Source: an uncultured bacterium
Lineage (GTDB): Bacteria > Bacillota > Clostridia > Oscillospirales > Acutalibacteraceae
Assembly: GCA_905215055.1 (NCBI GenBank)
Contig: CAJMOH010000015.1
Location: forward strand, 1 to 53,607
Reading direction: 5' to 3'
Length of the DNA: 53,607 nt
Numbering within the stretch: position 1 is the stretch's first letter; the number at the start of each line of letters is the position of its first letter. The translations under genes and the position numbers were made by a program. Below the pieces are notes generated by a model, which was not told where the DNA came from, made no database searches, and worked only from the letters and a program-made list of their open reading frames with translations. Positions 42,851 to 51,139 of this stretch are shown here, one piece after another.

Positions 42851-43678
42851 TCAATCGCTCACATGTCCCGAGCTGATGCCCTGCTCCGGCCGGTCCAAGG
42901 GCAGCCACTCCATCGCCTTCAGGATATACTTGTCCCAGAAGTACCAGTCGTGGACGCCGGGGCCTTCCTCATAGGTGACGTCAAAGCCCAGCCCTTGCAG
43001 ATGGTCCCGGAAAGCCCGGTTCACACCGATCAGCCCGTCCTCCGTGCCGCAGGCCATATAGAACCGGGGCTTCACCGGCTCTTTGGCCACTTTTTCCGCC
43101 AGGGCGTCATAGTCCATGTCGCTGCCCCGCACCTGATCCAAGTCGCCGAATACCGACTCGTAATAGCCCTTGTTGGTCATGAGAAAATCGGTGTACTCCT
43201 TGTTCTCCATCATAGAGTCCAAAATCAGGGCGGAGGAAAGAGCGCACACCGCGCCGAAGGTTTCCGGGTTTTGCAGGCCGTTGACAATGGCTCCAAAGCC
43301 GCCCATGGAAAGTCCCCCAATGAAGGTGTCCTCCCGCTTGGCGGAGAGGGGGAAGGTGCGCCGGGTAAAGTCCACCAGCTCCTTGCCGATGTAAGTGCCG
43401 TACAGCCGGCTGGCCCTGGGGTTGTCCACATAGAAGCTGTTTTCCCCGGCGGGCATTACCACTGCCAGGTTCCGGTCCTGCGCCCAGGACTGCAGCCGGG
43501 TGCCGCAGACCCAGTCTGTTTCGTCCCCAAAGATACCGTGGAGCAGATACAGAGTCTTAAAGGGACCCTGGGGAGCCTGTCCCTGGGGACCCGCCATTTT
43601 GTCCGTGGGCAGTACCACCTGAATGGGAACCGGCCTTCCCAGAGAACGGGACATGAAATTACAGTGAAGCAAAGCCAT
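42851..43678 (-). CDS. Esterase, alpha/beta hydrolase (esterase D-like)
   Basis: This is a 275-residue alpha/beta hydrolase of the esterase D/FrsA-like putative esterase family (Esterase PF00756). The catalytic Ser124 sits in the elbow GGLSMGGFGA. The likely acid and His are Asp214 in CGTEDGLIG and His243 in GPGVHDWYFWD. YLLHGIFGDETDW is the oxyanion-hole region. Substrates of this family include acetylated sugars and small esters. The ATG at 43678 is preferred (GGAAG, weak ribosome site). The long upstream extension of the frame lies across the promoter. It is transcribed leftward from a promoter that shares a 13-base element with the gntR operator. Confidence 0.9.
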   Translation of the reverse strand: MALLHCNFMSRSLGRPVPIQVVLPTDKMAGPQGQAPQGPFKTLYLLHGIFGDETDWVCGTRLQSWAQDRNLAVVMPAGENSFYVDNPRASRLYGTYIGKELVDFTRRTFPLSAKREDTFIGGLSMGGFGAIVNGLQNPETFGAVCALSSALILDSMMENKEYTDFLMTNKGYYESVFGDLDQVRGSDMDYDALAEKVAKEPVKPRFYMACGTEDGLIGVNRAFRDHLQGLGFDVTYEEGPGVHDWYFWDKYILKAMEWLPLDRPEQGISSGHVSD

Positions 43679-43705
43679 AAAAACGCACTTCCTTTTCTTG
43701 TTTTT

Positions 43706-43718
43706 TGTATATAGTATA
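43706..43718 (-). promoter_or_regulatory. Copy of the gntR operator half-site in the esterase promoter
   Basis: TATACTATATACA (minus strand, 43718-43706) is identical to 13 bases of the operator at 42533-42545. It contains the esterase -10 box, so a YtrA-type regulator could also control the esterase. Only one arm is complete, so affinity may be lower. Confidence 0.55.
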
Positions 43719-43741
43719 GAGGAAACGCCCCAAGAATGCAA
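43713..43741 (-). promoter_or_regulatory. Sigma-A promoter for the esterase gene
   Basis: On the minus strand TTGCAT (43741-43736) and TATACT (43718-43713) are spaced by 17 bases, 35 bases before the start codon. Confidence 0.78.
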
Positions 43742-43773
43742 CAGGAGGGTTCTGCAACTTTTGTTGGGGGATA

Positions 43774-43803
43774 TTGCAAACAGCCGCCCTCCTGTGGTAT
43801 GCT
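43774..43803 (+). promoter_or_regulatory. Probable promoter for the gamma-Glu-GABA hydrolase-like gene
   Basis: TTGCAA at 43774-43779 and TATGCT at 43798-43803 are spaced by 18 bases, 37 bases before the start. Confidence 0.62.
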
Positions 43804-43839
43804 AGGCAGGTATTCGAGAAAAACCTGCGAGGTGTTGTT

Positions 43840-44544
43840 ATGAAGCCGATCATTGCTATCGTTTCCCTGTATGACGAAAAGCTGGAGAGCTATTGGATGC
43901 TCCCCGGCTATGCCCAGGGCCTGGAGGCGGCGGGGGCCGTCCCGGTAATTCTTCCCCTGACCACAGATCAGGAAGCCCTGAAGCGCTATGCTCAGACCTT
44001 TGACGGGTTCCTGTTTCCCGGCGGCCACGACCTGGACCCGGCCCTCTACGGCCAGAACCCCACGGATCAATGCGGAACGGTCTGCCCCCAGCGGGACAGC
44101 ATGGAGCGGAAGCTTTTTCCCCTGACCCTGGAAACCGGCAAGCCCCTGCTGGGCATCTGCCGGGGAATTCAGCTGTTCAACGTTATGTTGGGCGGCAGCT
44201 TGTATCAGGACATTCCCACAGAGTGTCCCAGCGATGTGGAACACCACGAGACGCCTCCCTATGACAAGGTGGCCCATCCGGTGACGGTAGAGCAGGGAAC
44301 CCCTCTCTACCAGGCGGTGGGCGTCACCCAGATGGGGGTGAACAGCTACCACCACCAGGGGATCAAGGCGCTGGGCAAGGGACTGCGGGTGGCTGCCAAG
44401 GCCCCTGACGGCATGGTGGAGGCCGTTTACCTGCCGGACCACCCGTTCGCTCTGGCGGTCCAGTGGCATCCGGAGTTTTCCCGCCTCAGCGACGAGAACA
44501 GCCGGAGGATTTTCGAAGCCTTTGTAAAGGCGGCGCGGAAGTAA
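43840..44544 (+). CDS. Gamma-glutamyl-gamma-aminobutyrate hydrolase family protein
   Basis: This is a 234-residue class I glutamine amidotransferase-like protein of the PuuD/peptidase C26 family. The catalytic triad is Cys107 in LLGICRGIQLFN, His210 in VQWHPEF and Glu212. FLFPGGHDLDPALYG is the family N-terminal signature. PuuD cuts gamma-glutamyl-GABA in putrescine use. Related members hydrolyse other gamma-glutamyl compounds, and no putrescine genes are nearby, so the substrate is open. The ATG at 43840 follows GCGAGG. The frame is open upstream to 43774, but that stretch includes the promoter. Confidence 0.92.
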   Translation: MKPIIAIVSLYDEKLESYWMLPGYAQGLEAAGAVPVILPLTTDQEALKRYAQTFDGFLFPGGHDLDPALYGQNPTDQCGTVCPQRDSMERKLFPLTLETGKPLLGICRGIQLFNVMLGGSLYQDIPTECPSDVEHHETPPYDKVAHPVTVEQGTPLYQAVGVTQMGVNSYHHQGIKALGKGLRVAAKAPDGMVEAVYLPDHPFALAVQWHPEFSRLSDENSRRIFEAFVKAARK

Positions 44545-44648
44545 GGCATGGCGCGAAAGGGGGGTGTCCAGCTTTTTTAAAAGCGGACCGGCGGAAAGGA
44601 GCGAGTGGCGGCTTGTGGTTCTATCATGCAGGAAATAGGGGCTGGTTC

Positions 44649-44676
44649 TTGCAAAATTCCCCATTCGTGCTATAAT
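44649..44676 (+). promoter_or_regulatory. Sigma-A promoter for ilvE
   Basis: TTGCAA at 44649-44654 and a perfect TATAAT at 44671-44676 are spaced by 16 bases. The leader of about 70 bases has a GC-rich hairpin (GCCGCGGC) but no T-box features. Confidence 0.75.
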
Positions 44677-44751
44677 AAGTACCAAACCATAAAAATCAGG
44701 AGCCGTTAAGGCCGCGGCCCGGCGGCGCTGAACAAAGCGAGGTTGTTTGTC

Positions 44752-45825
44752 ATGCAGGAAATCAAAATCGAACTTACGAAAGCTCCCAAGGAGAAGCCGG
44801 CGGACCAGTCCAAGCTGGGCTTCGGCAAAATCTTTACCGACCATATGTATGTCATGCCCTACAACAAGGAGCAGGGCTGGCACGATCCCAAGATCGTCCC
44901 CTATCAGCCCATTTCCCTGGAGCCCTCCGCCATGGTGTTTCACTATGGTCAGGAGATGTTCGAGGGACTGAAGGCCTATAAGACCGAGGACGGCCGGGTG
45001 CTGCTGTTCCGCCCCGACAAAAATATTGCCCGGGCCAACCACTCCAACGACCGTCTGTGCATCCCCGAAATCCCCGCGGACGATTTTCTCAACGCCCTGA
45101 AAACTCTGGTGGCCGTGGACAAGGATTGGATCCCCACCCAGCCCGGCACCAGCCTGTACATCCGCCCCTTTGTCATCGCCACCGACCCCTTCCTGGGGGT
45201 GCGTCCTTCTGATACCTACCTGTTCATCATCATTCTGTCCCCCTCCGGCGCCTACTATGAAAGCGGCCTGGATCCGGTGAAGATCTGGATTGAGGACGAC
45301 TATGTCCGGGCGGTCCGGGGCGGCATTGGCGAGGCCAAGACCGGCGGCAACTATGTGGCCAGTCTGGCGGCCCAGGTAAAGGCCCACGACGAGGGCTATT
45401 CCCAGGTGCTGTGGCTGGACGGCGTGGAGCGCAAGTACATTGAAGAGGTGGGCGCCATGAACATCTTCTTCAAAATCAACGGCAAGGTGGTCACCCCCAT
45501 GCTCAACGGCTCCATCCTGCCCGGTGTCACCCGTGCCTCCTGCATCGATTTGTGCAAGCACTGGGGCATGGAGGTGGAAGAGCGCCGCATCAGCGTGGAC
45601 GAGCTGGTAGAGGCCGCCAAATCCGGCGCCCTGGAGGAGTGCTGGGGCTCCGGTACCGCGGCGGTCATCTCTCCGGTGGGCGCCCTGCGCTATGAGGACA
45701 CTGTCATGACCATTGCCGACGGCGGCATTGGCCCTGTCAGCCAGAAGCTCTACGACACTGTCACCGGCTTGCAGACCGGCAAGGTAGAGGACACCTTTGG
45801 CTGGACAGTAGAAGTGAAGGGCTGA
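44752..45825 (+). CDS. ilvE: Branched-chain amino acid aminotransferase
   Basis: This is a class IV PLP aminotransferase of 357 residues, which moves amino groups between branched-chain amino acids and 2-oxoglutarate. The PLP lysine is Lys196 in GEAKTGGNYVASL. The region HYGQEMFEGLKAY near residue 65 and the YIEEVGAMNIFF block are typical of the long BCAT2-like form (about 357 residues), as in many Firmicutes and eukaryotes. The ATG at 44752 follows GAGG at nine bases. A TTG at 44743 is in frame but poorly placed. It has its own promoter and a strong terminator, so it is monocistronic. Confidence 0.97.
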   Translation: MQEIKIELTKAPKEKPADQSKLGFGKIFTDHMYVMPYNKEQGWHDPKIVPYQPISLEPSAMVFHYGQEMFEGLKAYKTEDGRVLLFRPDKNIARANHSNDRLCIPEIPADDFLNALKTLVAVDKDWIPTQPGTSLYIRPFVIATDPFLGVRPSDTYLFIIILSPSGAYYESGLDPVKIWIEDDYVRAVRGGIGEAKTGGNYVASLAAQVKAHDEGYSQVLWLDGVERKYIEEVGAMNIFFKINGKVVTPMLNGSILPGVTRASCIDLCKHWGMEVEERRISVDELVEAAKSGALEECWGSGTAAVISPVGALRYEDTVMTIADGGIGPVSQKLYDTVTGLQTGKVEDTFGWTVEVKG

Positions 45826-45894
45826 AGCCCTCCGCTTTTACGGGGAGAATCCCTTGGCGGGACGCTGCTTCCCCATAAAACAGCAAACGTGACA

Positions 45895-45929
45895 AAAGGA
45901 CATTCAGCAGGCGGCTGAATGTCCTTTTT
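45895..45929. terminator. Terminator after ilvE
   Basis: GGACATTCAGC at 45898-45908 and GCTGAATGTCC at 45914-45924 form a perfect 11-base-pair stem around AGGCG, with AAAA before and TTTTTGCG after. Confidence 0.94.
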
Positions 45930-45941
45930 GCGTCCCGGGCA

Positions 45942-45969
45942 TTGCTTTTTTTCCAGGGGGGAGTATACT
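45942..45969 (+). promoter_or_regulatory. Promoter for the GH3 lipoprotein gene
   Basis: TTGCTT at 45942-45947 and TATACT at 45964-45969 are spaced by 16 bases, 30 bases before the start. Confidence 0.72.
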
Positions 45970-45998
45970 GAAAGCAGCGGGAAAGGAGGATGTATCCC

Positions 45999-47408
45999 AT
46001 GAGGAAGATTGTGTCTGTCCTAACATTGCTGCTGGTCCTTTGGACGTTGTGCGGCTGTTCCGCTTTCACAAGCGCCGGCCCTTCCGAGGAGGGGGAAGGC
46101 TCTTCTGCCATAGAGGCTGCGGCGCCTGCGGAGCCGTCAGCTCCCTCGCCCTCACCCATGCCCGCTCCCAAGACAGAGCTTGTCACGGTTGCCGGTCAGG
46201 TGGTCAGAGCCTCAAAAAGCGTCTTTGAGCTGCGGCTGGAGGACGGCTCCGCTTTGACGGTGGTGATCACCGACGAAACACAGGTTACGGGAGACGCCCT
46301 GCTGGACGGCTGTCAGGCCGCTGTCACCTACGACAAAAACGCCCGAACCACGGACACGGTTCCCGCCCTTGCGGTGGAGCTTACCGCGCCAGAAGAGAAA
46401 GACGCCCTCACTCCGGAAGAACTGCTTTCCTCCATGACGCTGGAGGAGAAGGTGGGGCAGCTGTTCTTTGTCCGGGTGCCTAAGGAGGAGGCCGCTGAAA
46501 CGGCGGCCCGCTATCAGTTTGGCGGGTACATTCTCTTCGGCAGGGACTTTGCGGACAAAATCCGGGACCAGGTGCGGGAGGACATTCAAAGCTATCAGGA
46601 CAGCGTGGGCGTTCCCATGCTCATCGGCGTGGACGAGGAGGGTGGCACGGTAGTGCGGGTCAGCTCTAACCCCGCCCTCTGCCCGGAGCCCTATCTGTCT
46701 CCCCGGCAGCTGTACGAGCAGGGCGGTCTGGACTTAGCCGCCGGCATGGAGCAGGAGAAAATTCACACCCTGCAAGACCTGGGGATCAATGTGAATTTTG
46801 CCCCGGTGTGCGATGTCACCCAGGAGGAAGGGGCCTTTATGTACGACCGCTCTCTGGGCCGGGACCCGGAAACCACGGCGGACTATGTAAAGCGGATCGT
46901 GTCCCTGTACGGGGAGAACGGCATGGGCTGCGTGCTCAAGCATTTTCCCGGCTACGGCAACAATGAGGATACCCACACCGGCGTGGCCCTGGACGAGCGC
47001 CCCTATGATGTTTTTCGCCAGCAGGATTTTCTTCCCTTTCAGGCGGGAATCCAGGCGGGAGCCGGATGTGTGCTGGTGTGCCACAACATTGTCTCCTGCG
47101 GGGATGGGGAGCGGCCTGCCTCCCTCTCGCCGGAATGGCACCGGGTTCTTCGGGAAGAGCTGGGCTTTACCGGCTGCATCATCACCGACGACCTGGTGAT
47201 GGACGCCATCCAGCAGTATTGCGACGCCTCCAGCGCGGCGGTGCAGGCGGTGCTGGCTGGCAACGACCTGCTGTGCTGCTCCGACTACGAGACCCAGTAT
47301 CCCGCTGTGCTGGCCGCCGTGGAGAACGGCCAGATTCCCGAGGAGCGCATCGACCAATCCGTCCTGCGGGTTCTGCGCTGGAAGGAGGAGCTGGGGCTGC
47401 TGGATTAG
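45999..47408 (+). CDS. Glycoside hydrolase family 3 lipoprotein (NagZ-like)
   Basis: This is a secreted lipoprotein of 469 residues. The signal (MRKIVSVLTLLLVLWTLCGC) ends at a lipobox. A Ser/Pro-rich linker and an extra domain of about 75 residues (TVAGQVVRASKSVFELRLEDG) follow. The GH3 catalytic domain starts near residue 145 (SMTLEEKVGQLFFVRV) and carries KHFPGYGNNEDTHTG, the beta-N-acetylhexosaminidase signature, and the nucleophile Asp in CIITDDLVMDAI. It probably cuts N-acetylglucosamine from peptidoglycan fragments outside the membrane (NagZ-like). The ATG at 45999 is chosen because AAAGGAGG lies nine bases away. The ATG at 45990 touches the ribosome site. It converges on recQ after 14 bases. 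Confidence 0.92.
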   Translation: MRKIVSVLTLLLVLWTLCGCSAFTSAGPSEEGEGSSAIEAAAPAEPSAPSPSPMPAPKTELVTVAGQVVRASKSVFELRLEDGSALTVVITDETQVTGDALLDGCQAAVTYDKNARTTDTVPALAVELTAPEEKDALTPEELLSSMTLEEKVGQLFFVRVPKEEAAETAARYQFGGYILFGRDFADKIRDQVREDIQSYQDSVGVPMLIGVDEEGGTVVRVSSNPALCPEPYLSPRQLYEQGGLDLAAGMEQEKIHTLQDLGINVNFAPVCDVTQEEGAFMYDRSLGRDPETTADYVKRIVSLYGENGMGCVLKHFPGYGNNEDTHTGVALDERPYDVFRQQDFLPFQAGIQAGAGCVLVCHNIVSCGDGERPASLSPEWHRVLREELGFTGCIITDDLVMDAIQQYCDASSAAVQAVLAGNDLLCCSDYETQYPAVLAAVENGQIPEERIDQSVLRVLRWKEELGLLD

Positions 47409-47422
47409 AGAAGGGGCTCCTT

Positions 47423-49270
47423 TCAAAACCCTTCGCCATTCTCCTGTGAACCCATCCACTGTTGGATTTCCTTGAGAAATTCCATGCCATACTTTTGCAG
47501 CTTGGCCTGCCCCACGCCGGGAATATCCAGAAGCTCCTCCGAGGTGACGGGCTGATACGCCGCCATGGCCTCCAATGTGGCATTGGAAAAGATGATGTAC
47601 ATGGGAACATTCTGCTCCCGGGACAGCCGCGCCCGCAGCTGGCGCAGCCGGTCCAAAAGCTCCGGGTCGCCCTTGGGCAGCGCCCGGGGCGTTTTCTTTT
47701 CCAGGGGCTGCTTGGGAGCCTCCCGCACCTGCAGGAAGGCCTTCGCTTGGCCTGCCAGCAGGCTGTCCGCCTGAGGTCCCAGGGACAGGGTGGGGTATTC
47801 CCCGGCGGACTGCTCCAAAAATTCCTGCAGCAGCAGGGCGTGAATCATATCTCGCAGCTCCCCCTCCTTCACCTGGGAGAGCCGTCCATAGATAGGCAGC
47901 TTATCAAATCCCTGGCGGCGGACCTTTTCGCTTTTGCTGCCCCGCAGCACGTCCACCACCATTTTGATTCCAAACCGCTGCCGCAGATAGCGCACGCAGG
48001 AGAGAATTTCCCGGGCCTGGGGGGTGATGTCCACCCGCTCAAAGCGGCCCACGCAGTTTTGACAGTTGCCGCACTGGGTGGGGGCGTGCTCCCCAAAATA
48101 GTGAAGAATGTATTCCCGCAGGCAGCTGGTGGTGTGGCAATAGCCGGTCATGGCCCGCAGCCGCTGCTCGTTCTGCTGGGTAAGCTGTTCCAAAACGGCC
48201 TCGTCTATGTACTGATTTTCTTCCCCGTGGGTGAAGAGAAACCGGTTCAGGGCCACGTCCGCCCCGCTGTAAAGGAGAAAGCACTCTGCTGGTCCACCGT
48301 CCCGTCCGGCCCGGCCAGCCTCTTGGTAGTAGCTTTCCAGGTCCTTGGGCATGTTGTAGTGAATGACAAAGCTGACGTTGGATTTGTCAATGCCCATGCC
48401 AAAGGCGTTGGTGGCCACCATCACTGCGGACCGGTCGTAGAGAAAATCCTCCTGGTTTTGCAGCCTCTCCTGATCCGGCAGGCCGGCGTGGTATCGGGTG
48501 GCGGCAAAGCCCTGATCCCGCAGGGCCTGGCACACCTCCTCCACGGCCTTGCGGGTGGCGCAGTAGACAATGCCGCTTTTGTTCCGGCGCTCCTCCAGCA
48601 GCCTCAGTGTTTCCTGAAGCTTGTCCTTGGGCCGGCGAACCTCAAAATACAGGTTGGGCCGGTCAAAGCTGGTGACTGTCACCCAGGGGTCCCGCAGCTG
48701 AAGCAGGGAGAGAATATCCTGCCGCACCCGGGGCGTGGCGGTGGCGGTAAAGGCCGAAACCACCGGCCGCTGGGGAAGAGCGCCGATAAACTCCGGAATG
48801 GACAAATAGCTTGGCCGAAAGTCCTGTCCCCACTGGGAGACACAGTGGGCCTCGTCAATGGTGACCATAGCGATGGGGGCGCTTTTGGCAAAGTCCAGAA
48901 ATTCCGGGGTCAGCAGACGCTCCGGCGCCACATAGATGATCTTGTACACTCCGGCCTTGGCGTTTCGCAGGGCGGCCCGGTACTGGCTCCAGCTCAGGGA
49001 GCTGTTGAGATAGGCCCCCCGCACGCCGTTTTGTACCAGGGCGCTCACCTGGTCCCTCATCAGAGAGATCAGCGGGGACACCACCAGAGTGATGCCCTCC
49101 ATCAGCAGGGCCGGCACCTGATAGCACAGGGATTTTCCCGCCCCCGTGGGCATAATTCCCACCGCGTCCCGCCGGGCCAACAGCGCGTCAATCAGCTCCT
49201 CCTGCCCTGGACGAAAGGCGGGGTAGCCAAAATATTCTTCCAAGATTTGTAGCTTTGTAGGCACAGCCAT
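47423..49270 (-). CDS. recQ: ATP-dependent DNA helicase RecQ
   Basis: This is RecQ, a 3' to 5' DNA helicase of superfamily 2, 615 residues. The motifs in order are FRPGQEELIDALL (motif 0), GIMPTGAGKSLCYQ (Walker A), TIDEAHCVSQWGQDFR (Walker B and the RecQ loop), SAFTATATP (III), MVATNAFGMGIDK (V) and YYQEAGRAGRDG (VI). A zinc-binding RQC region (CLREYIL, CGNCQNC) follows. The C-terminus ends in an HRDC domain (LLDIPGVGQAKLQKYG). It is the full three-part form. The ATG at 49270 directly touches GAGG. A GTG at 49264 has better spacing. It is leftward, converging on the GH3 gene. Confidence 0.97.
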   Translation of the reverse strand: MAVPTKLQILEEYFGYPAFRPGQEELIDALLARRDAVGIMPTGAGKSLCYQVPALLMEGITLVVSPLISLMRDQVSALVQNGVRGAYLNSSLSWSQYRAALRNAKAGVYKIIYVAPERLLTPEFLDFAKSAPIAMVTIDEAHCVSQWGQDFRPSYLSIPEFIGALPQRPVVSAFTATATPRVRQDILSLLQLRDPWVTVTSFDRPNLYFEVRRPKDKLQETLRLLEERRNKSGIVYCATRKAVEEVCQALRDQGFAATRYHAGLPDQERLQNQEDFLYDRSAVMVATNAFGMGIDKSNVSFVIHYNMPKDLESYYQEAGRAGRDGGPAECFLLYSGADVALNRFLFTHGEENQYIDEAVLEQLTQQNEQRLRAMTGYCHTTSCLREYILHYFGEHAPTQCGNCQNCVGRFERVDITPQAREILSCVRYLRQRFGIKMVVDVLRGSKSEKVRRQGFDKLPIYGRLSQVKEGELRDMIHALLLQEFLEQSAGEYPTLSLGPQADSLLAGQAKAFLQVREAPKQPLEKKTPRALPKGDPELLDRLRQLRARLSREQNVPMYIIFSNATLEAMAAYQPVTSEELLDIPGVGQAKLQKYGMEFLKEIQQWMGSQENGEGF

Positions 49271-49422
49271 CCTCTTTTCTAGCCTGATTTCTTCTTTAAG
49301 AAGTATAGCAGAATTTTTCCAAAGGGAAAAGCAAAACTAAAAAAACCGGAAGAAGAAATGCTGAATTTATAAATTAACCTCTGTCTATTTTGCTATTTTT
49401 ATAGGATTCGTCTAGTTTTGCC

Positions 49423-49452
49423 TTGCGAACACCCCCCTAATGGTGCTATACT
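49423..49452 (+). promoter_or_regulatory. Sigma-A promoter for malQ-glgP
   Basis: TTGCGA at 49423-49428 and TATACT at 49447-49452 are spaced by 18 bases, 65 bases before malQ. The 246-base gap between recQ and malQ is AT-rich on its left side and otherwise empty. Confidence 0.72.
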
Positions 49453-49516
49453 AGGCCCAGAGTGAAAATTCCAGGCGGGGCTGTCAGCACCCGTCTGTTT
49501 GGAAAGGAGCGTTTCT

Positions 49517-51139
49517 ATGCCGCGGAAAACTTGGATGACGCGGGCTGCCGGAGTGCTTTTGCCTGTCAGCAGCCTGCCCTCGAAATACGGCATCGGCAAT
49601 TTCGGCCAGGCCGCCCGTGAGTGGGTGGATTTCCTGGTGCAGGCCGAACAGCGGTATTGGCAGGTGCTGCCCCTGGGGCCCACCAGCTTTGGGGACAGCC
49701 CCTATCAGAGCTATTCTGCCTTTGCGGGAGAGCCCCTGTATATCGACCTGGACCAGCTTGCGGAGGCAGGTCTTTTGAAAAAGGGCGCCTGCAAGCGGGT
49801 GGAGTGGGGGGAGGACCCCTCTCATGTGGACTATGATGTGGTGCGCACCGGCCGGAAAAAGCTGCTGCGCAAGGCTTTTAAAAACTTTGAGGACAAAAAG
49901 GCCCTGGAGGCGTTCCGCCAGGAAAACGCGGAGTGGGTGGAGGATTACGCCCTCTACATGGCCCTGAAGGACAAAAACAAGGGCCGCCCCTGGACCGAAT
50001 GGAAGAAGGGGCTGCGCCTGCGGGACCCCGCCGCCCTGGAGGAGTGCCGGGAAAAGTACAAGGAGGACGTGGACTACTACGTCTTTACCCAGTACCTGTT
50101 CTTCCAGCAGTGGGGCGCCCTGAAGGAGTACGCCAACCAGCGGGGCGTGAAGATCATTGGGGACGCGCCCATCTATGTGGCCATGGACAGCGCCGACGTG
50201 TGGGCCCAGCCCGGGCTGTTCCAGCTGGATGAGAAGAACGTGCCCACCGAGGTCTCCGGCTGCCCGCCGGACGCCTTCACCGCCGACGGCCAGCTGTGGG
50301 GCAACCCCCTCTACCGCTGGGACGTGATGAAGGAGGACGGCTACTCCTGGTGGATCAAGCGCATCAAGGCGAACCTCTCCATGTATGATGTGCTGCGCAT
50401 CGATCACTTCCGGGGGTTGGAGAGCTACTACGCCATCCCCTACGGGGACACCACCGCCCGCAACGGCCGCTGGCGCAAGGGCCCCGGCATGGACTTCATC
50501 CGGGCCATCAACCAGAACGTGGAGAACGCCGCCATCATCGCCGAGGACCTGGGCTTCCTTACCCCCGCGGTAAAGCGCCTGCTGAAAAACAGCGGCTACC
50601 CCGGCATGAAGGTGCTGCAGTTTGCCTTTGACCCCAACGAGGACAGCAGCTACCTGCCCCACTATTACCCCCACAACTGCGTGGTGTACACCGGCACCCA
50701 CGACAACACCACCACCCGGGGCTGGCTGGACACCCAAGAGCCGGAGGTCCTTCAGCTGGCCAAGGATTACCTGGGCTTTGAGGCGGTGGAGGACGGCCCC
50801 TGGGCCTTCATCCGGGGGGCGCTGGAGAGCGTGGCAGACCTGGCGGTCATCCCCCTGCAGGACTATCTGGGCCTGGGGGGCGAATGCCGCATCAACACCC
50901 CCTCCACGGTGGGGGGCACCAACTGGCGCTGGCGCATGTCCCCAGAGGACATGGATGAGGAGCTGGCCGGGAAAATGGCCCGGCTCTCCTTGATTTACGG
51001 CCGTGCCTCGAAGAGTGAGCCCGGCAAGGGCCCCGCGGAAGAGCCTGCACAGAAGGCCGGGAAGAACCAGACAGCCAAGCCTGGGAAAAAGACGGGCAAG
51101 GCTGCGAAGAAAGGAGATAAGAGCCATGCGGATGCGTGA
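49517..51139 (+). CDS. malQ: 4-alpha-glucanotransferase (amylomaltase)
   Basis: This is a GH77 amylomaltase of 540 residues, which moves maltosyl and longer glucans between alpha-1,4 chains. MLPVSSLPSKYGIGNFG-like N-terminus (VLLPVSSLPSKYGIGNFG), the acid/base and nucleophile regions (DVLRIDHFRGLESYYAIP, IIAEDLGFLTP) and YTGTHDNTTTRGW are the family motifs. The normal end is near LARLSLIYGRASK. An extra tail of about 40 residues, rich in Lys, Ala and Pro, follows. The ATG follows AAAGGAGC. glgP starts 14 bases before the malQ stop, so the two are translationally coupled. Together they turn maltodextrins or glycogen into glucose-1-phosphate. Confidence 0.97.
   Translation: MPRKTWMTRAAGVLLPVSSLPSKYGIGNFGQAAREWVDFLVQAEQRYWQVLPLGPTSFGDSPYQSYSAFAGEPLYIDLDQLAEAGLLKKGACKRVEWGEDPSHVDYDVVRTGRKKLLRKAFKNFEDKKALEAFRQENAEWVEDYALYMALKDKNKGRPWTEWKKGLRLRDPAALEECREKYKEDVDYYVFTQYLFFQQWGALKEYANQRGVKIIGDAPIYVAMDSADVWAQPGLFQLDEKNVPTEVSGCPPDAFTADGQLWGNPLYRWDVMKEDGYSWWIKRIKANLSMYDVLRIDHFRGLESYYAIPYGDTTARNGRWRKGPGMDFIRAINQNVENAAIIAEDLGFLTPAVKRLLKNSGYPGMKVLQFAFDPNEDSSYLPHYYPHNCVVYTGTHDNTTTRGWLDTQEPEVLQLAKDYLGFEAVEDGPWAFIRGALESVADLAVIPLQDYLGLGGECRINTPSTVGGTNWRWRMSPEDMDEELAGKMARLSLIYGRASKSEPGKGPAEEPAQKAGKNQTAKPGKKTGKAAKKGDKSHADA

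Noticed and set aside
44567..44590. GTCC-GCTTTT/AAAAGC-GGAC hairpin after the gamma-Glu-GABA hydrolase-like gene
   Set aside because: The stem is short and has no T tract, so it is not called as a terminator.
44677..44751. Possible T-box leader for ilvE
   Set aside because: The leader is only about 70 bases, without a specifier loop or the TGGNACC T-box sequence.
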